NCBI RefSeq assembly: GCF_002885975.1
Contig: NZ_POSP01000001.1
Coordinates: forward strand, 620,001 to 684,000
Direction of reading: 5' to 3'
DNA from: Paucibacter aquatile
GTDB taxonomy: Bacteria > Pseudomonadota > Gammaproteobacteria > Burkholderiales > Burkholderiaceae_C
Length of the DNA: 64,000 nucleotides
Positions within the stretch are counted from its first letter, which is position 1; each line of letters starts with the position of its first letter. The position numbers were made by a program, and so were the translations under genes. The notes beneath the pieces were generated by a model, which was not told the DNA's origin, did not search any database, and saw only the letters and a program-made list of their open reading frames with translations. Shown one piece after another: positions 25,707 to 34,035 of this stretch.

Positions 25707-27005
25707 ATGTCAGCCGTCCCTCTCGCCATCGATTCCCGCCACGCCGTTGTCATCGGTGGCGGTCCTGCCGGGCTCATGGCCGCCGAGCGCCTGCGTGCCG
25801 CGGGCATGGAGGTCGATGTCTACGACGCCATGGCCTCGGTGGGGCGCAAGTTCCTGCTGGCCGGCAAGGGCGGGCTCAACCTCACCCACTCGGAAGACAG
25901 CCTCAGTTTCCGCAGCCGCTTTGCCGAGCGTTGTGAAGAGGTCGGTGCCTGGCTGGCCCATTTCGACGGCCCGGCCCTGCGCGATTGGGCAGCTGAGCTG
26001 GGCGTGGACACCTTTGTCGGCAGCTCCGGCCGGGTCTTCCCGGTCGACATGAAATCGGCGCCCCTGCTGCGCGCCTGGCTGGCCCGGCTGCGCAACAGCG
26101 GCGTGCGCTTCCACATGCGCCACCGCTGGCTGGGCTGGGACGAAGAGGGCTGCTTGCGTTTCGCCCATGGCGATGCGCAGCTGACCCTGCCGCACACCGG
26201 CGCCGTGGTGCTGGCCCTGGGTGGCGCGTCCTGGCCTCAGCTTGGGTCCAACGCCGGCTGGGTGCCGCTGCTGACGGCCCAGGGCGTGGACATCGCCGGT
26301 CTGCGTGCGGCCAACTGCGGCTTCAATCTCGGCCTGGCCCGCGAAGGCCGGCCGCAGCCGGGCTGGTCGCCGCTGTTTGCCGATCGTTTTGCCGGCCAGC
26401 CGGTCAAGCCGGTGGTGCTGCATTTCGAAGGCCGCAGCGGCCGCCGCTTCGACCGCCAGGGCGAGTTCGTCATCACCTCCAGCGGAGTGGAGGGCTCCTT
26501 GATCTATGCCGCGTCCAGCCTGCTGCGCGAAGAGATCGCCGAGTTCGGCGAGGCGGTGATGCACCTGGACCTGCTGCCCGATCGCAGCGACAGCTTTGTC
26601 ATGGATGAAGTGGCCCGCCCGCGTGGCTCGCGTTCCATGTCCACCCACCTCAAGAGCCGCCTGGGCCTGGAAGGGCTCAAGGCCGGTTTGCTGTTCGAAG
26701 TGCTGAGCAAGGACGAGTACGCCGACCTGCCCACCCTGGCCCGCACCATCAAGCGCCTGCCGCTGCGCCTGGCCTCCACCCGCCCGGTGGCCGAGGCCAT
26801 CAGCACGGCCGGCGGCGTGCGCCTGGAAGAGCTGGACGAACAGCTGATGATCAAGCGCCTGCCGGGCCTGTTCTGCGCCGGCGAGATGCTGGACTGGGAA
26901 GCGCCCACCGGCGGTTATCTGCTCACCGCCAGCATGGCCAGCGGCTGGGTGGCGGGCGAGGGCGCGGCGCGCCATCTGCAGCGCGGCGCCGGCATGGCGG
27001 TCTGA
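25707..27005 (+). CDS. FAD-dependent oxidoreductase of the HI0933/YhiN family
   Basis: 432 residues. N-terminal dinucleotide fold AVVIGGGPAGLMAAERLRAAG, then the family marker VGRKFLLAGKGGLNLTHSE. The C-terminal FAD-closing segment is GLFCAGEMLDWEAPTGGYLL. The internal STAGGVRLEEL motif is also typical of HI0933-like flavoproteins. The reaction is not established for the family. The start at 25707 places the Gly-rich loop near residue 15. The gene begins 79 bp after elaA and is probably in the same transcription unit. Confidence 0.9.
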   Translation: MSAVPLAIDSRHAVVIGGGPAGLMAAERLRAAGMEVDVYDAMASVGRKFLLAGKGGLNLTHSEDSLSFRSRFAERCEEVGAWLAHFDGPALRDWAAELGVDTFVGSSGRVFPVDMKSAPLLRAWLARLRNSGVRFHMRHRWLGWDEEGCLRFAHGDAQLTLPHTGAVVLALGGASWPQLGSNAGWVPLLTAQGVDIAGLRAANCGFNLGLAREGRPQPGWSPLFADRFAGQPVKPVVLHFEGRSGRRFDRQGEFVITSSGVEGSLIYAASSLLREEIAEFGEAVMHLDLLPDRSDSFVMDEVARPRGSRSMSTHLKSRLGLEGLKAGLLFEVLSKDEYADLPTLARTIKRLPLRLASTRPVAEAISTAGGVRLEELDEQLMIKRLPGLFCAGEMLDWEAPTGGYLLTASMASGWVAGEGAARHLQRGAGMAV

Positions 27006-27146
27006 CAGTCGCACAGGGTCGCATGCGCATGGTCTGAACAGCTCATGCCGCGTTGGATCGCCTGACATCGCGGGTTCTCAGAATCGGCGGTTTTGATTTC
27101 CGGCTGTGCGCGCTTTTTGGCTTGTGCGGTCGGTTCGGAGACCGCC

Positions 27147-29801
27147 ATGAGCAGCAGAACAATTCAAAACCCCTCCCGCCGCGGCTTTCTGGCCGCCGCC
27201 GCCGGTACTGCCGGCCTGGCCAACACCCCCAGCTTTGCCCAGACCATCGCCCGCGCCCTGGCCACACCGGCCAGCCAGGTCAGCGGCGGCCTCGGCGACA
27301 TCGAGCATGTGGTCTTCCTGATGCAGGAAAACCGCTCCTTCGACCATTACTTCGGCTGCCTGGCGGGCGTGCGCGGCTTCAGCGATCCGCGTGCCATCAC
27401 CTTGCCCTCGGGCAAGCCGGTCTGGTTCCAGCCCAGCGGCAGCAGCCATGTGCTGCCCTACCACTACGACGTCAAGAACACCAACGCCCTGCACGTCGGC
27501 CTGGACCACCACTGGAAGGGCACGGAAGCGGCCTGGAAGGACTGGAACGCCTGGGTGCCCAAGAAGACCTCGATGTCCCTGGGCTACTTCGATCGTGGCG
27601 ATCTGCCCTTCTACTACGCCCTGGCCGACGCCTTCACCACCTGTGATGCCTACCACTGCTCGGTCTTCGGCCCCACCGACCCGAACCGTTTCTATGCCCT
27701 GAGCGGCCACACGGCCGGCTACGTCACCGGCATCCCCGACAGCCGGCTCTACAACGTCAACAACGGCACCTACAACGCCGACATCGCCAACGACAACCCG
27801 GCCGCTCAGGGCATCACCTGGCAAAGCTATGCCGAGGTGCTGGAAGCGCAAGGCGTGAGCTGGAAGGTCTACCAGGAATGGGACAACTACGGCGACAACT
27901 ACCTGCAGTACTTCAAGAACTTCCGTGTCGACGCGGCCGGCCGCAAGCTGACGCCCGAATCGCCGCTGTACCAGAAGTGCCGCGCCATGGCCCCGGGCTC
28001 GAACGCCGCGAACGCCGCGCAAACCACCGGCCAGTGGCTGATCGATGACTTCGCCGCCGATGTGCGCGCCGGCCGCCTGCCGGCCGTGTCCTGGATTTGC
28101 GCGCCGACCGAGTACTGCGAGCATCCCTCGCCCACGCCCAATGCCGGCGAGAACTTCAGCGCCCGCCTGTTGGCCGCCCTGGTCGACAACCCGGAGGTCT
28201 GGGCCAAGACCGTGCTCATCATCACCTACGACGAGAACGACGGCTTCTTCGACCACATGCCCTCGAACGTGCCGCCCATGGACGCCGGCCGCGGCCGCAG
28301 CACGGTGGCCAACAGCTTGCAGGGCGAGGTCTACAAGGGCAGCGAACCGATCGGCCTGGGCCCGCGCGTGCCGACCCTGGTGATCTCGCCCTGGAGCAAG
28401 GGCGGGCGCGTCAACTCCCAGCTCTTCGACCACACCTCGCAGATCCGTTTCCTCGAAGAGTGGCTGGTGCAGGGCAAGGGCCTGCCGCGTGCGGCCGTGC
28501 ACTGCCCCAATATCTCGCCCTGGCGCCGCGCGGTCTGCGGCGATCTGCTCAGCGTCTTCAACTTCGACGAGCCGAACAAGACCTGGCCGGCCGGCGTGCC
28601 GCGCACGGCCGAGTACCCCAAGTACGACGCCACGGCGCCGGCCTGGCCGCCCGCCACCCAGGTGCTGCCGCGCCAGGAGCAGGTGAGCACCGGCCAGCCG
28701 CGCCCGGCCTGCCCCATGCCCTACCGTGCCGAGGTGGATGGCGCCGTGCAGGGCACGGCCCGCCAGTTCGCTTTGAGCTTCGCCAATGGCGGCTCGGTGG
28801 CCGAGCCCTTCATCGTCTACTCCGCCCTGCGCAGCGACGGCCCCTGGCACTACACCCTGGCCGCCGGCACCCGCGTCGAGCGCGAGGTCTGGAACTGGAG
28901 CGGCGACAGCTACCAGCTCAAGGTTCATGGCCAGAACGGTTTTGTGCGCGAGTTCAGCGGGGCGCTGGGCAGTGCCGCGCGCCAGCTGGAAGTCAGCTTG
29001 CGCGAAGAGCCGGCCAGCCGCAGCGTGCGCCTGCAGTTCAGCAACAGCAGCAGCCAGGTCCTGCGCCTGCAGCTGGCGGATCTGGCCTACGGCCAAGGTC
29101 GCCTGCTGAGCTTGAGCCTGCAGCCGGGCCAGAACCACAGCGAGACCCTGAGCGTGGAAGCCAGCCGCGGCTGGTACGACCTGGGCGTGACGCTGGAAGG
29201 CGAGAGCCTGTACTGGCGCCGCCTGGCCGGCCATGTCGAGGGGGCAGGCCTGGATTACACCGACCCCGTGCTCAACGGCCTGGCCCTGGCCCAGGATTCG
29301 CCGCCGGTGCTGGTGCCAACGCCGCCGCCGGTCAATCCGGTGCGCTTCAGCGCATCGGCCAGCGTCTCCCGCATCGGCGACAGCATCAACCTGAGCTGGC
29401 AAGGCCTGCCGGCTGGCAACAAGCATTGGCTGGGCTTCTATCGCAAGGGTATGGTGCCCGGTGGTCCGGGTTCGCTGAAGTGGAACTATGTGGCCGCGCC
29501 GGCCGGCGGCCAGAGCTTCAGCCTGGCCAGCTTCGCGGAGGGTGAGTACTTCTTCGGCCTGTTCCTGAACGATGGCTACGAAGAAGCGGCCCCGCGCCTG
29601 GCCCTGCGCCTGCTCAAACGCGGCGACATCAACGGCGACGGCCGCATCGACGCCGCCGACCGCGAGGCCCAGCGCGCCGCCATGGGCGCCTGCGCCGGCG
29701 ACAACCGCTACCAGCCCCTGGCCAATTTCGATGCCGATGCCTGCATCACCCAGGCCGACTACCGCGCCTGGTTTGACATCTTCCGCCAGCAAAAGCCCTG
29801 A
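27147..29801 (+). CDS. Tat-exported phospholipase C with C-terminal dockerin-like module
   Basis: 884 residues. The N-terminus has a twin-arginine signal (SRRGFLAAAAG). The catalytic part, from about residue 50, is of the bacterial phosphoesterase/phospholipase C family: DIEHVVFLMQENRSFDHYFG, VFGPTDPNRFYALSGHTAGY, VLIITYDENDGFFDHMPS and TLVISPWSKGGRV. Two C-terminal beta-domains typical of the phosphocholine-specific class follow, then a Pro linker and an Ig-like domain. The last 60 residues read as a dockerin: DINGDGRIDAAD is a canonical 12-residue Ca loop and NFDADACITQAD a second, degenerate one. This tail is not part of the usual enzyme. The next gene, 23 bp on, encodes a cohesin-like PEP-CTERM protein. 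A GGAG site precedes the ATG. Confidence 0.9.
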   Translation: MSSRTIQNPSRRGFLAAAAGTAGLANTPSFAQTIARALATPASQVSGGLGDIEHVVFLMQENRSFDHYFGCLAGVRGFSDPRAITLPSGKPVWFQPSGSSHVLPYHYDVKNTNALHVGLDHHWKGTEAAWKDWNAWVPKKTSMSLGYFDRGDLPFYYALADAFTTCDAYHCSVFGPTDPNRFYALSGHTAGYVTGIPDSRLYNVNNGTYNADIANDNPAAQGITWQSYAEVLEAQGVSWKVYQEWDNYGDNYLQYFKNFRVDAAGRKLTPESPLYQKCRAMAPGSNAANAAQTTGQWLIDDFAADVRAGRLPAVSWICAPTEYCEHPSPTPNAGENFSARLLAALVDNPEVWAKTVLIITYDENDGFFDHMPSNVPPMDAGRGRSTVANSLQGEVYKGSEPIGLGPRVPTLVISPWSKGGRVNSQLFDHTSQIRFLEEWLVQGKGLPRAAVHCPNISPWRRAVCGDLLSVFNFDEPNKTWPAGVPRTAEYPKYDATAPAWPPATQVLPRQEQVSTGQPRPACPMPYRAEVDGAVQGTARQFALSFANGGSVAEPFIVYSALRSDGPWHYTLAAGTRVEREVWNWSGDSYQLKVHGQNGFVREFSGALGSAARQLEVSLREEPASRSVRLQFSNSSSQVLRLQLADLAYGQGRLLSLSLQPGQNHSETLSVEASRGWYDLGVTLEGESLYWRRLAGHVEGAGLDYTDPVLNGLALAQDSPPVLVPTPPPVNPVRFSASASVSRIGDSINLSWQGLPAGNKHWLGFYRKGMVPGGPGSLKWNYVAAPAGGQSFSLASFAEGEYFFGLFLNDGYEEAAPRLALRLLKRGDINGDGRIDAADREAQRAAMGACAGDNRYQPLANFDADACITQADYRAWFDIFRQQKP

Positions 29802-29824
29802 TCACCCAACCCAGGAACACGAGC

Positions 29825-30484
29825 ATGACACGCACACCGAGCACCTTCTTGAAATTCGGCGCCCCGAGCCTGGCGGCCGCCTTGCTGGGCGCCGCTGGCC
29901 TCCTGGCTTCGACACTGGCTTCAGCCCAGACGTTCTCTTTCAGTGACGTCACGCCCACCGGCGTGCCACTGGAACCACGCATGCGCCTGGAGCTGCCCGT
30001 GGCGGCGCAGCAGGGCCAGACCCTGAACGTGGCGATCCGCCTGGACCAGCCCTTCGCCGGCCGCGCGGCCGACGATGTGTTCTTGTTCTACGGCTTCAAG
30101 CTCGACTTCGACCCCAGCCAGCTGCGCTTCAAGGGCTTTGCTGCGGCCGAGGGTTGGAGCGATGACAGCGGCTTTCTGCGCCCCGGCGAGATCGGTGCGT
30201 CGAACTTCCCGGGTGTCGCGGCAGCCGGTCAATCCTGGCTGAACCTGGGCGCGCTGCAATTCGAGCTGCTGAGCCCGGGCGAGGCCTGGCTGCAGATCAG
30301 CAGCCCCGAGGGCGACCTCAACCTCGGCCTGGGCTACGCCCAGGGCACGGCCAATCTGCCCATCGACTGGCGCGGCAGCCTGCAGGTCAGCGCCGTGCCC
30401 GAGCCCGGCGCGCTGGCGATGACGCTGGCGGGGCTGTTGGGCCTGGGGCTGGTACAGCGCCGCCGCCTGGGTCAGAACAAGTAG
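29825..30484 (+). CDS. PEP-CTERM sorting-domain protein with cohesin-like ectodomain
   Basis: 219 residues. The signal peptide ends near TLASAQ. The middle resembles a cohesin-type beta-sandwich: GQTLNVAIRLDQPF, then YGFKLDFDPSQLRFKGF, then LGALQFELLSPGEAWLQI. The C-terminus is a textbook PEP-CTERM signal: VPEPG, a hydrophobic helix (ALAMTLAGLLGLGLV) and the basic cluster QRRRLGQNK. Exosortase (XrtA-type) would process it and place it in the envelope or matrix. It lies 23 bp after the dockerin-bearing phospholipase C on the same strand, with an AGGAA ribosome site. It overlaps the convergent outer-membrane gene by 13 bp. Cohesin assignment is by pattern only. Confidence 0.82.
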   Translation: MTRTPSTFLKFGAPSLAAALLGAAGLLASTLASAQTFSFSDVTPTGVPLEPRMRLELPVAAQQGQTLNVAIRLDQPFAGRAADDVFLFYGFKLDFDPSQLRFKGFAAAEGWSDDSGFLRPGEIGASNFPGVAAAGQSWLNLGALQFELLSPGEAWLQISSPEGDLNLGLGYAQGTANLPIDWRGSLQVSAVPEPGALAMTLAGLLGLGLVQRRRLGQNK

Positions 30485-31296
30485 CCGAAAGCCAGCAGTC
30501 CGTTGACGCTGGTCTTCTGGTGCGTCAGCGGGCTGTTCTTGGCATCGCCCTGCAGGGCGCTGACCGAGAGGCCGGCCGTCACGCTGCTGCGCGGGCTGAG
30601 GATGTGGGTCAGGGAGGCATTGGCCCGCACATCGCGCAGGCCAGCGCCGACGCGGTAGGGCGCATAGCCGCTGCTCGCCGCCTGGGCCGCGCTCACGCCG
30701 AAATAGGACTGCAGCGCTTCGCGGTTGGCCAGGGTCAGGGCGGCGCCCACACCCAGGCGCCAGCTCCCATCCAGCGGGATCTGGTGGGCCACGCCCAGAT
30801 CAACCAGCAGGCCCTTGCGGTCCTGGCCGGAGCCGTAGCGCAAGGAACTGGTCAGGGCCAGGCTCTGGCTGGGGCTGTAATTGAAGAAGCCACCGATCTC
30901 GGGGCGGAATTCGATGTCGCCCATGCCGCGCAAGGCCGGCGAGCGGTCTTCATCGCGGCCGAAATCGGCCGTCAGGCGCAGGCCATAGCTGAACTGCGCC
31001 TGCTTGGAGAAGTTCAGGCCCAGGCCATTGCTGGTGCCGGCAAACCAGCCATTGCTCCATTGGTAGTCGAGGCTGGGCACCAGCATGGCGCGGCTTTTCT
31101 TCGAGCCTTGGTAGGCGTGGCCGGCCAGTGCAACGAGGCCGATGCGGCCGCCGTCGCGCTCGGGCGCAGCGCCGTAGATGCGCGCGGTGTCAAAGGCCTG
31201 GGCTTGGGCCGAAGCGGCGCTGAACAGGCCGAGGCCGGCGGTCATGCAGGCCATCAGGCCGGTGCGGGGCAGGTGACGGAGGGTGTTGAGCATCAT
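30472..31296 (-). CDS. MipA/OmpV-family outer-membrane protein
   Basis: 274 residues. A signal peptide (cleaved near SAQAQA) is followed by alternating beta-strand segments typical of a small barrel: GRIGLVALAGHAYQGSKKSR, LVPSLDYQWSNGWFAG, YGLRLTADFGRDEDRSPAL and GLRDVRANASLTHILS. It ends in an aromatic residue (FGYLF), the BamA-recognition type of terminus. The MipA/OmpV family is a scaffolding or porin-like group. Two adjacent ATGs at 31296 and 31293 are possible. It converges on the PEP-CTERM gene. Confidence 0.85.
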   Translation of the reverse strand: MMLNTLRHLPRTGLMACMTAGLGLFSAASAQAQAFDTARIYGAAPERDGGRIGLVALAGHAYQGSKKSRAMLVPSLDYQWSNGWFAGTSNGLGLNFSKQAQFSYGLRLTADFGRDEDRSPALRGMGDIEFRPEIGGFFNYSPSQSLALTSSLRYGSGQDRKGLLVDLGVAHQIPLDGSWRLGVGAALTLANREALQSYFGVSAAQAASSGYAPYRVGAGLRDVRANASLTHILSPRSSVTAGLSVSALQGDAKNSPLTHQKTSVNGLLAFGYLF

Positions 31297-31525
31297 GGTG
31301 GCTTTGGGCTGAGGAGGGCTGAGGTGGACAGGTGCGGCCCGCACGCAGGCGGCCGGGTGGCGGTGATTCGCCCCGCAATATGGCGCAAATGTGTGACGTT
31401 TGCTGGCGCCGCGCGTTTGGGCCCGGGCCGGGTCGGTGAATCGCCGGTCGGGAGCGCAGCGCGGCTGCCGCCAGGCCCCTGTGGCACACTCCGCCGCTTC
31501 CTGTTTTGACTGCCTCGCCGACGTT

Positions 31526-33883
31526 TTGGACAAGATCCTGCTTCAAATTGCCGCCGAACTGAGCGTTCGCCCGGCCCAGATCAACGCCGCCGTGGAGCTG
31601 CTTGATGGCGGCGCCACCGTGCCCTTCATCGCCCGCTACCGCAAGGAAGTGACCGACGGGCTGGACGACAGCCAGCTGCGCGAGATCGAGGCCCGCCTGG
31701 CCTATCTGCGCGAGCTGGAAGACCGCCGCGCCGCCGTGCTCAAGAGCATCGAGGAGCAAGGCAAGCTCACGCCCGAGCTGCGGGCCGCCATCTTGGCCGC
31801 GCCGACCAAGCAGGAGCTGGAAGACCTCTACCTGCCCTACAAGCAAAAGCGCCGCACCAAGGGCATGATCGCCCGCGAAGCTGGCCTGGAGCCCCTGGCT
31901 GACAAGCTGTTTGCCGACCCCGGCCTGGACCCGATGGCGGAAGCTGCGGCCTTCATCAACGCCGACGCCGGCTTTGCCGATGCCTTTGCGGTGCTGGACG
32001 GCGTGCGCGACCTGCTGTCCGAGCGCTGGGCCGAGGATGCCGTGCTGATCGGCAAGCTGCGCGAGTGGCTGTGGGAGGAGGGCTTATTCAAGTCCAAGCT
32101 GATGGACGGCAAGGACGAGAACAATCCCGATGTCGCCAAGTTCCGCGACTATTTCGATTACGACGAGCCGATCAAGACCGTGCCTTCGCACCGTGCGCTG
32201 GCTGTGTTCCGCGGCCGCACGCAAGAGATCCTGGACGCCAAGCTGGCGCTGGACGAAGAAGTGGTGGCCGGCCAACCGGGTTTGGCTGAAGGCCGCATCG
32301 CCCGCCATCTGGGCTGGACCATGGGCACTCGCCCGGGCGACGCCCTGATTCGCAAGACCATCTCATGGACCTGGAAGGTCAAGCTCTCCATGAGCCTGGA
32401 GCGCGATCTGTTCGCCCGCCTGCGCGAAGATGCCGAGGCCGTGGCCATCAAAGTGTTCGCCGAGAACCTGCGCGATCTGCTGCTGGCCGCGCCGGCTGGC
32501 AAGCGTGTGGTCATGGGCCTGGACCCGGGCATCCGCACCGGCGTCAAGGTGGCCGTGGTCAGCGACACCGGCCGGGTGCTGGACACCTGCGCCGTGTTTC
32601 CGCACGAGCCGCGCAAGGACTGGGAAGGCGCCCTGCACACCCTGGGCCGCCTCTGCGCCACCCATGGCGTCAACCTGATCGCCATCGGCAATGGCACGGC
32701 CAGCCGCGAAACCGACAAGCTGGCCGGCGATCTGATCAAGCGCATCCAGCAGCTCGCCCCCGGCACCCAGATCGACAAGGTGGTGGTCAGCGAGGCCGGC
32801 GCCTCGATCTACTCGGCCTCCGAGTTCGCCTCCAAGGAGCTGCCCGATCTGGACGTGACCCTGCGCGGTGCGGTGTCCATCGCCCGCCGCCTGCAGGACC
32901 CGCTGGCCGAGCTGGTCAAGATCGACCCCAAGAGCATCGGCGTGGGCCAGTACCAGCACGATGTCAACCAGAGCGCCATGGCCAAGACCCTGGATGCGGT
33001 GGTGGAAGACTGCGTGAACTCGGTGGGCGTGGACCTGAACACCGCCTCGGCCCCGCTGCTGTCGCGCGTGTCGGGCCTGTCCAGCACCGTGGCCGCCTCC
33101 ATCGTGCGCTGGCGCGATGCCAACGGTGCCTTCAAGAGCCGCAAGCAACTGCTCGACGTGGCCGGCCTCGGCCCCAAGACTTTTGAGCAATCGGCCGGCT
33201 TCCTGCGCATCCGCGACGGCGAGAACCCGCTGGACTTCTCGGGTGTGCACCCCGAAACCTACCCGGTGGTGGAGCGCATCCTGAAAGCCGTCAACAAGCC
33301 GGCGGCCGAGGTCATGGGCAAGAGCGATGTCATCCGCGCGCTGAAGCCTGAGGCCTTTGCCGACGAGAAATTCGGCGCCATCACCGTCAAGGACATCCTG
33401 GCCGAGCTGGAAAAGCCCGGCCGAGACCCCCGCCCGGACTTCAAAGTGGCCCGCTTCAACGAAGGCGTGGACGACATCAAGGACCTGGTCGAGGGCATGG
33501 TGCTCGAGGGCACGGTGTCCAACGTTGCCCAGTTCGGCGCCTTCGTGGACCTGGGTGTGCATCAGGACGGCCTGGTTCATGTGAGCCAGCTGTCCAACAA
33601 GTTCGTGACCGACGCCCGCGAGGTGGTCAAGACCGGCGACATCGTCAAGGTGCGGGTGCTGGAGGTGGACCTGGCTCGCAAGCGCATCTCCCTGACCATG
33701 AAGCTGGATGCACCGGTGCAGCGCGGCGGCGCCAAGGCCGACAACAGCTTCCGTCCGGCCGGTCGCCAGGAGCGGGCCGGTGGTGGCGCGGCTCGCGGCG
33801 GTTTTGCCGGTGCCCGGGCACCTGAGCCGGCCGCTGGCGGTGCCATGGCGGCGGCGTTTGCCAAGTTCAAGAAACAGGGCTGA
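31526..33883 (+). CDS. tex: Tex-family RNA-binding transcription accessory protein
   Basis: About 785 residues from a TTG at 31526; the frame opens further upstream but the conserved Tex start (DKILLQIAAELSVRPAQINA) begins here. Tex binds RNA and affects transcription and stress tolerance. Domains in order: the N-terminal helical region (ATVPFIARYRKEVTDGLDD), a YqgF/RuvC-like domain (VVMGLDPGIRTGVKVAVV), helix-hairpin-helix motifs (LDVAGLGPKTFEQSAGFLRI), and a C-terminal S1 domain (VEGMVLEGTVSNVAQFGAFV). A Gly/Arg-rich tail ends the protein. No good ribosome site is seen before the TTG. Confidence 0.93.
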   Translation: MDKILLQIAAELSVRPAQINAAVELLDGGATVPFIARYRKEVTDGLDDSQLREIEARLAYLRELEDRRAAVLKSIEEQGKLTPELRAAILAAPTKQELEDLYLPYKQKRRTKGMIAREAGLEPLADKLFADPGLDPMAEAAAFINADAGFADAFAVLDGVRDLLSERWAEDAVLIGKLREWLWEEGLFKSKLMDGKDENNPDVAKFRDYFDYDEPIKTVPSHRALAVFRGRTQEILDAKLALDEEVVAGQPGLAEGRIARHLGWTMGTRPGDALIRKTISWTWKVKLSMSLERDLFARLREDAEAVAIKVFAENLRDLLLAAPAGKRVVMGLDPGIRTGVKVAVVSDTGRVLDTCAVFPHEPRKDWEGALHTLGRLCATHGVNLIAIGNGTASRETDKLAGDLIKRIQQLAPGTQIDKVVVSEAGASIYSASEFASKELPDLDVTLRGAVSIARRLQDPLAELVKIDPKSIGVGQYQHDVNQSAMAKTLDAVVEDCVNSVGVDLNTASAPLLSRVSGLSSTVAASIVRWRDANGAFKSRKQLLDVAGLGPKTFEQSAGFLRIRDGENPLDFSGVHPETYPVVERILKAVNKPAAEVMGKSDVIRALKPEAFADEKFGAITVKDILAELEKPGRDPRPDFKVARFNEGVDDIKDLVEGMVLEGTVSNVAQFGAFVDLGVHQDGLVHVSQLSNKFVTDAREVVKTGDIVKVRVLEVDLARKRISLTMKLDAPVQRGGAKADNSFRPAGRQERAGGGAARGGFAGARAPEPAAGGAMAAAFAKFKKQG

Positions 33884-34035
33884 GCCTGGCGATCCAGGGC
33901 GGCTGCGTCGCCATTGGCGCGCTGCCGCCGCAGATCAGCCCCCGCAAGCCGCGATTGGTCGCCAGCCGGCAGACGCGGCGCGCAGCGCTCGCTAAGCTGC
34001 GCGCCTTGTTGTCCTGGATTGTTTTGGAGCCTCGC

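Noticed and set aside
27078..29792. 904-codon minus-strand open frame opposite the phospholipase C gene
   Set aside because: Low-complexity Gly/Val/Ala/Arg-rich shadow; the plus strand has clear enzyme motifs.
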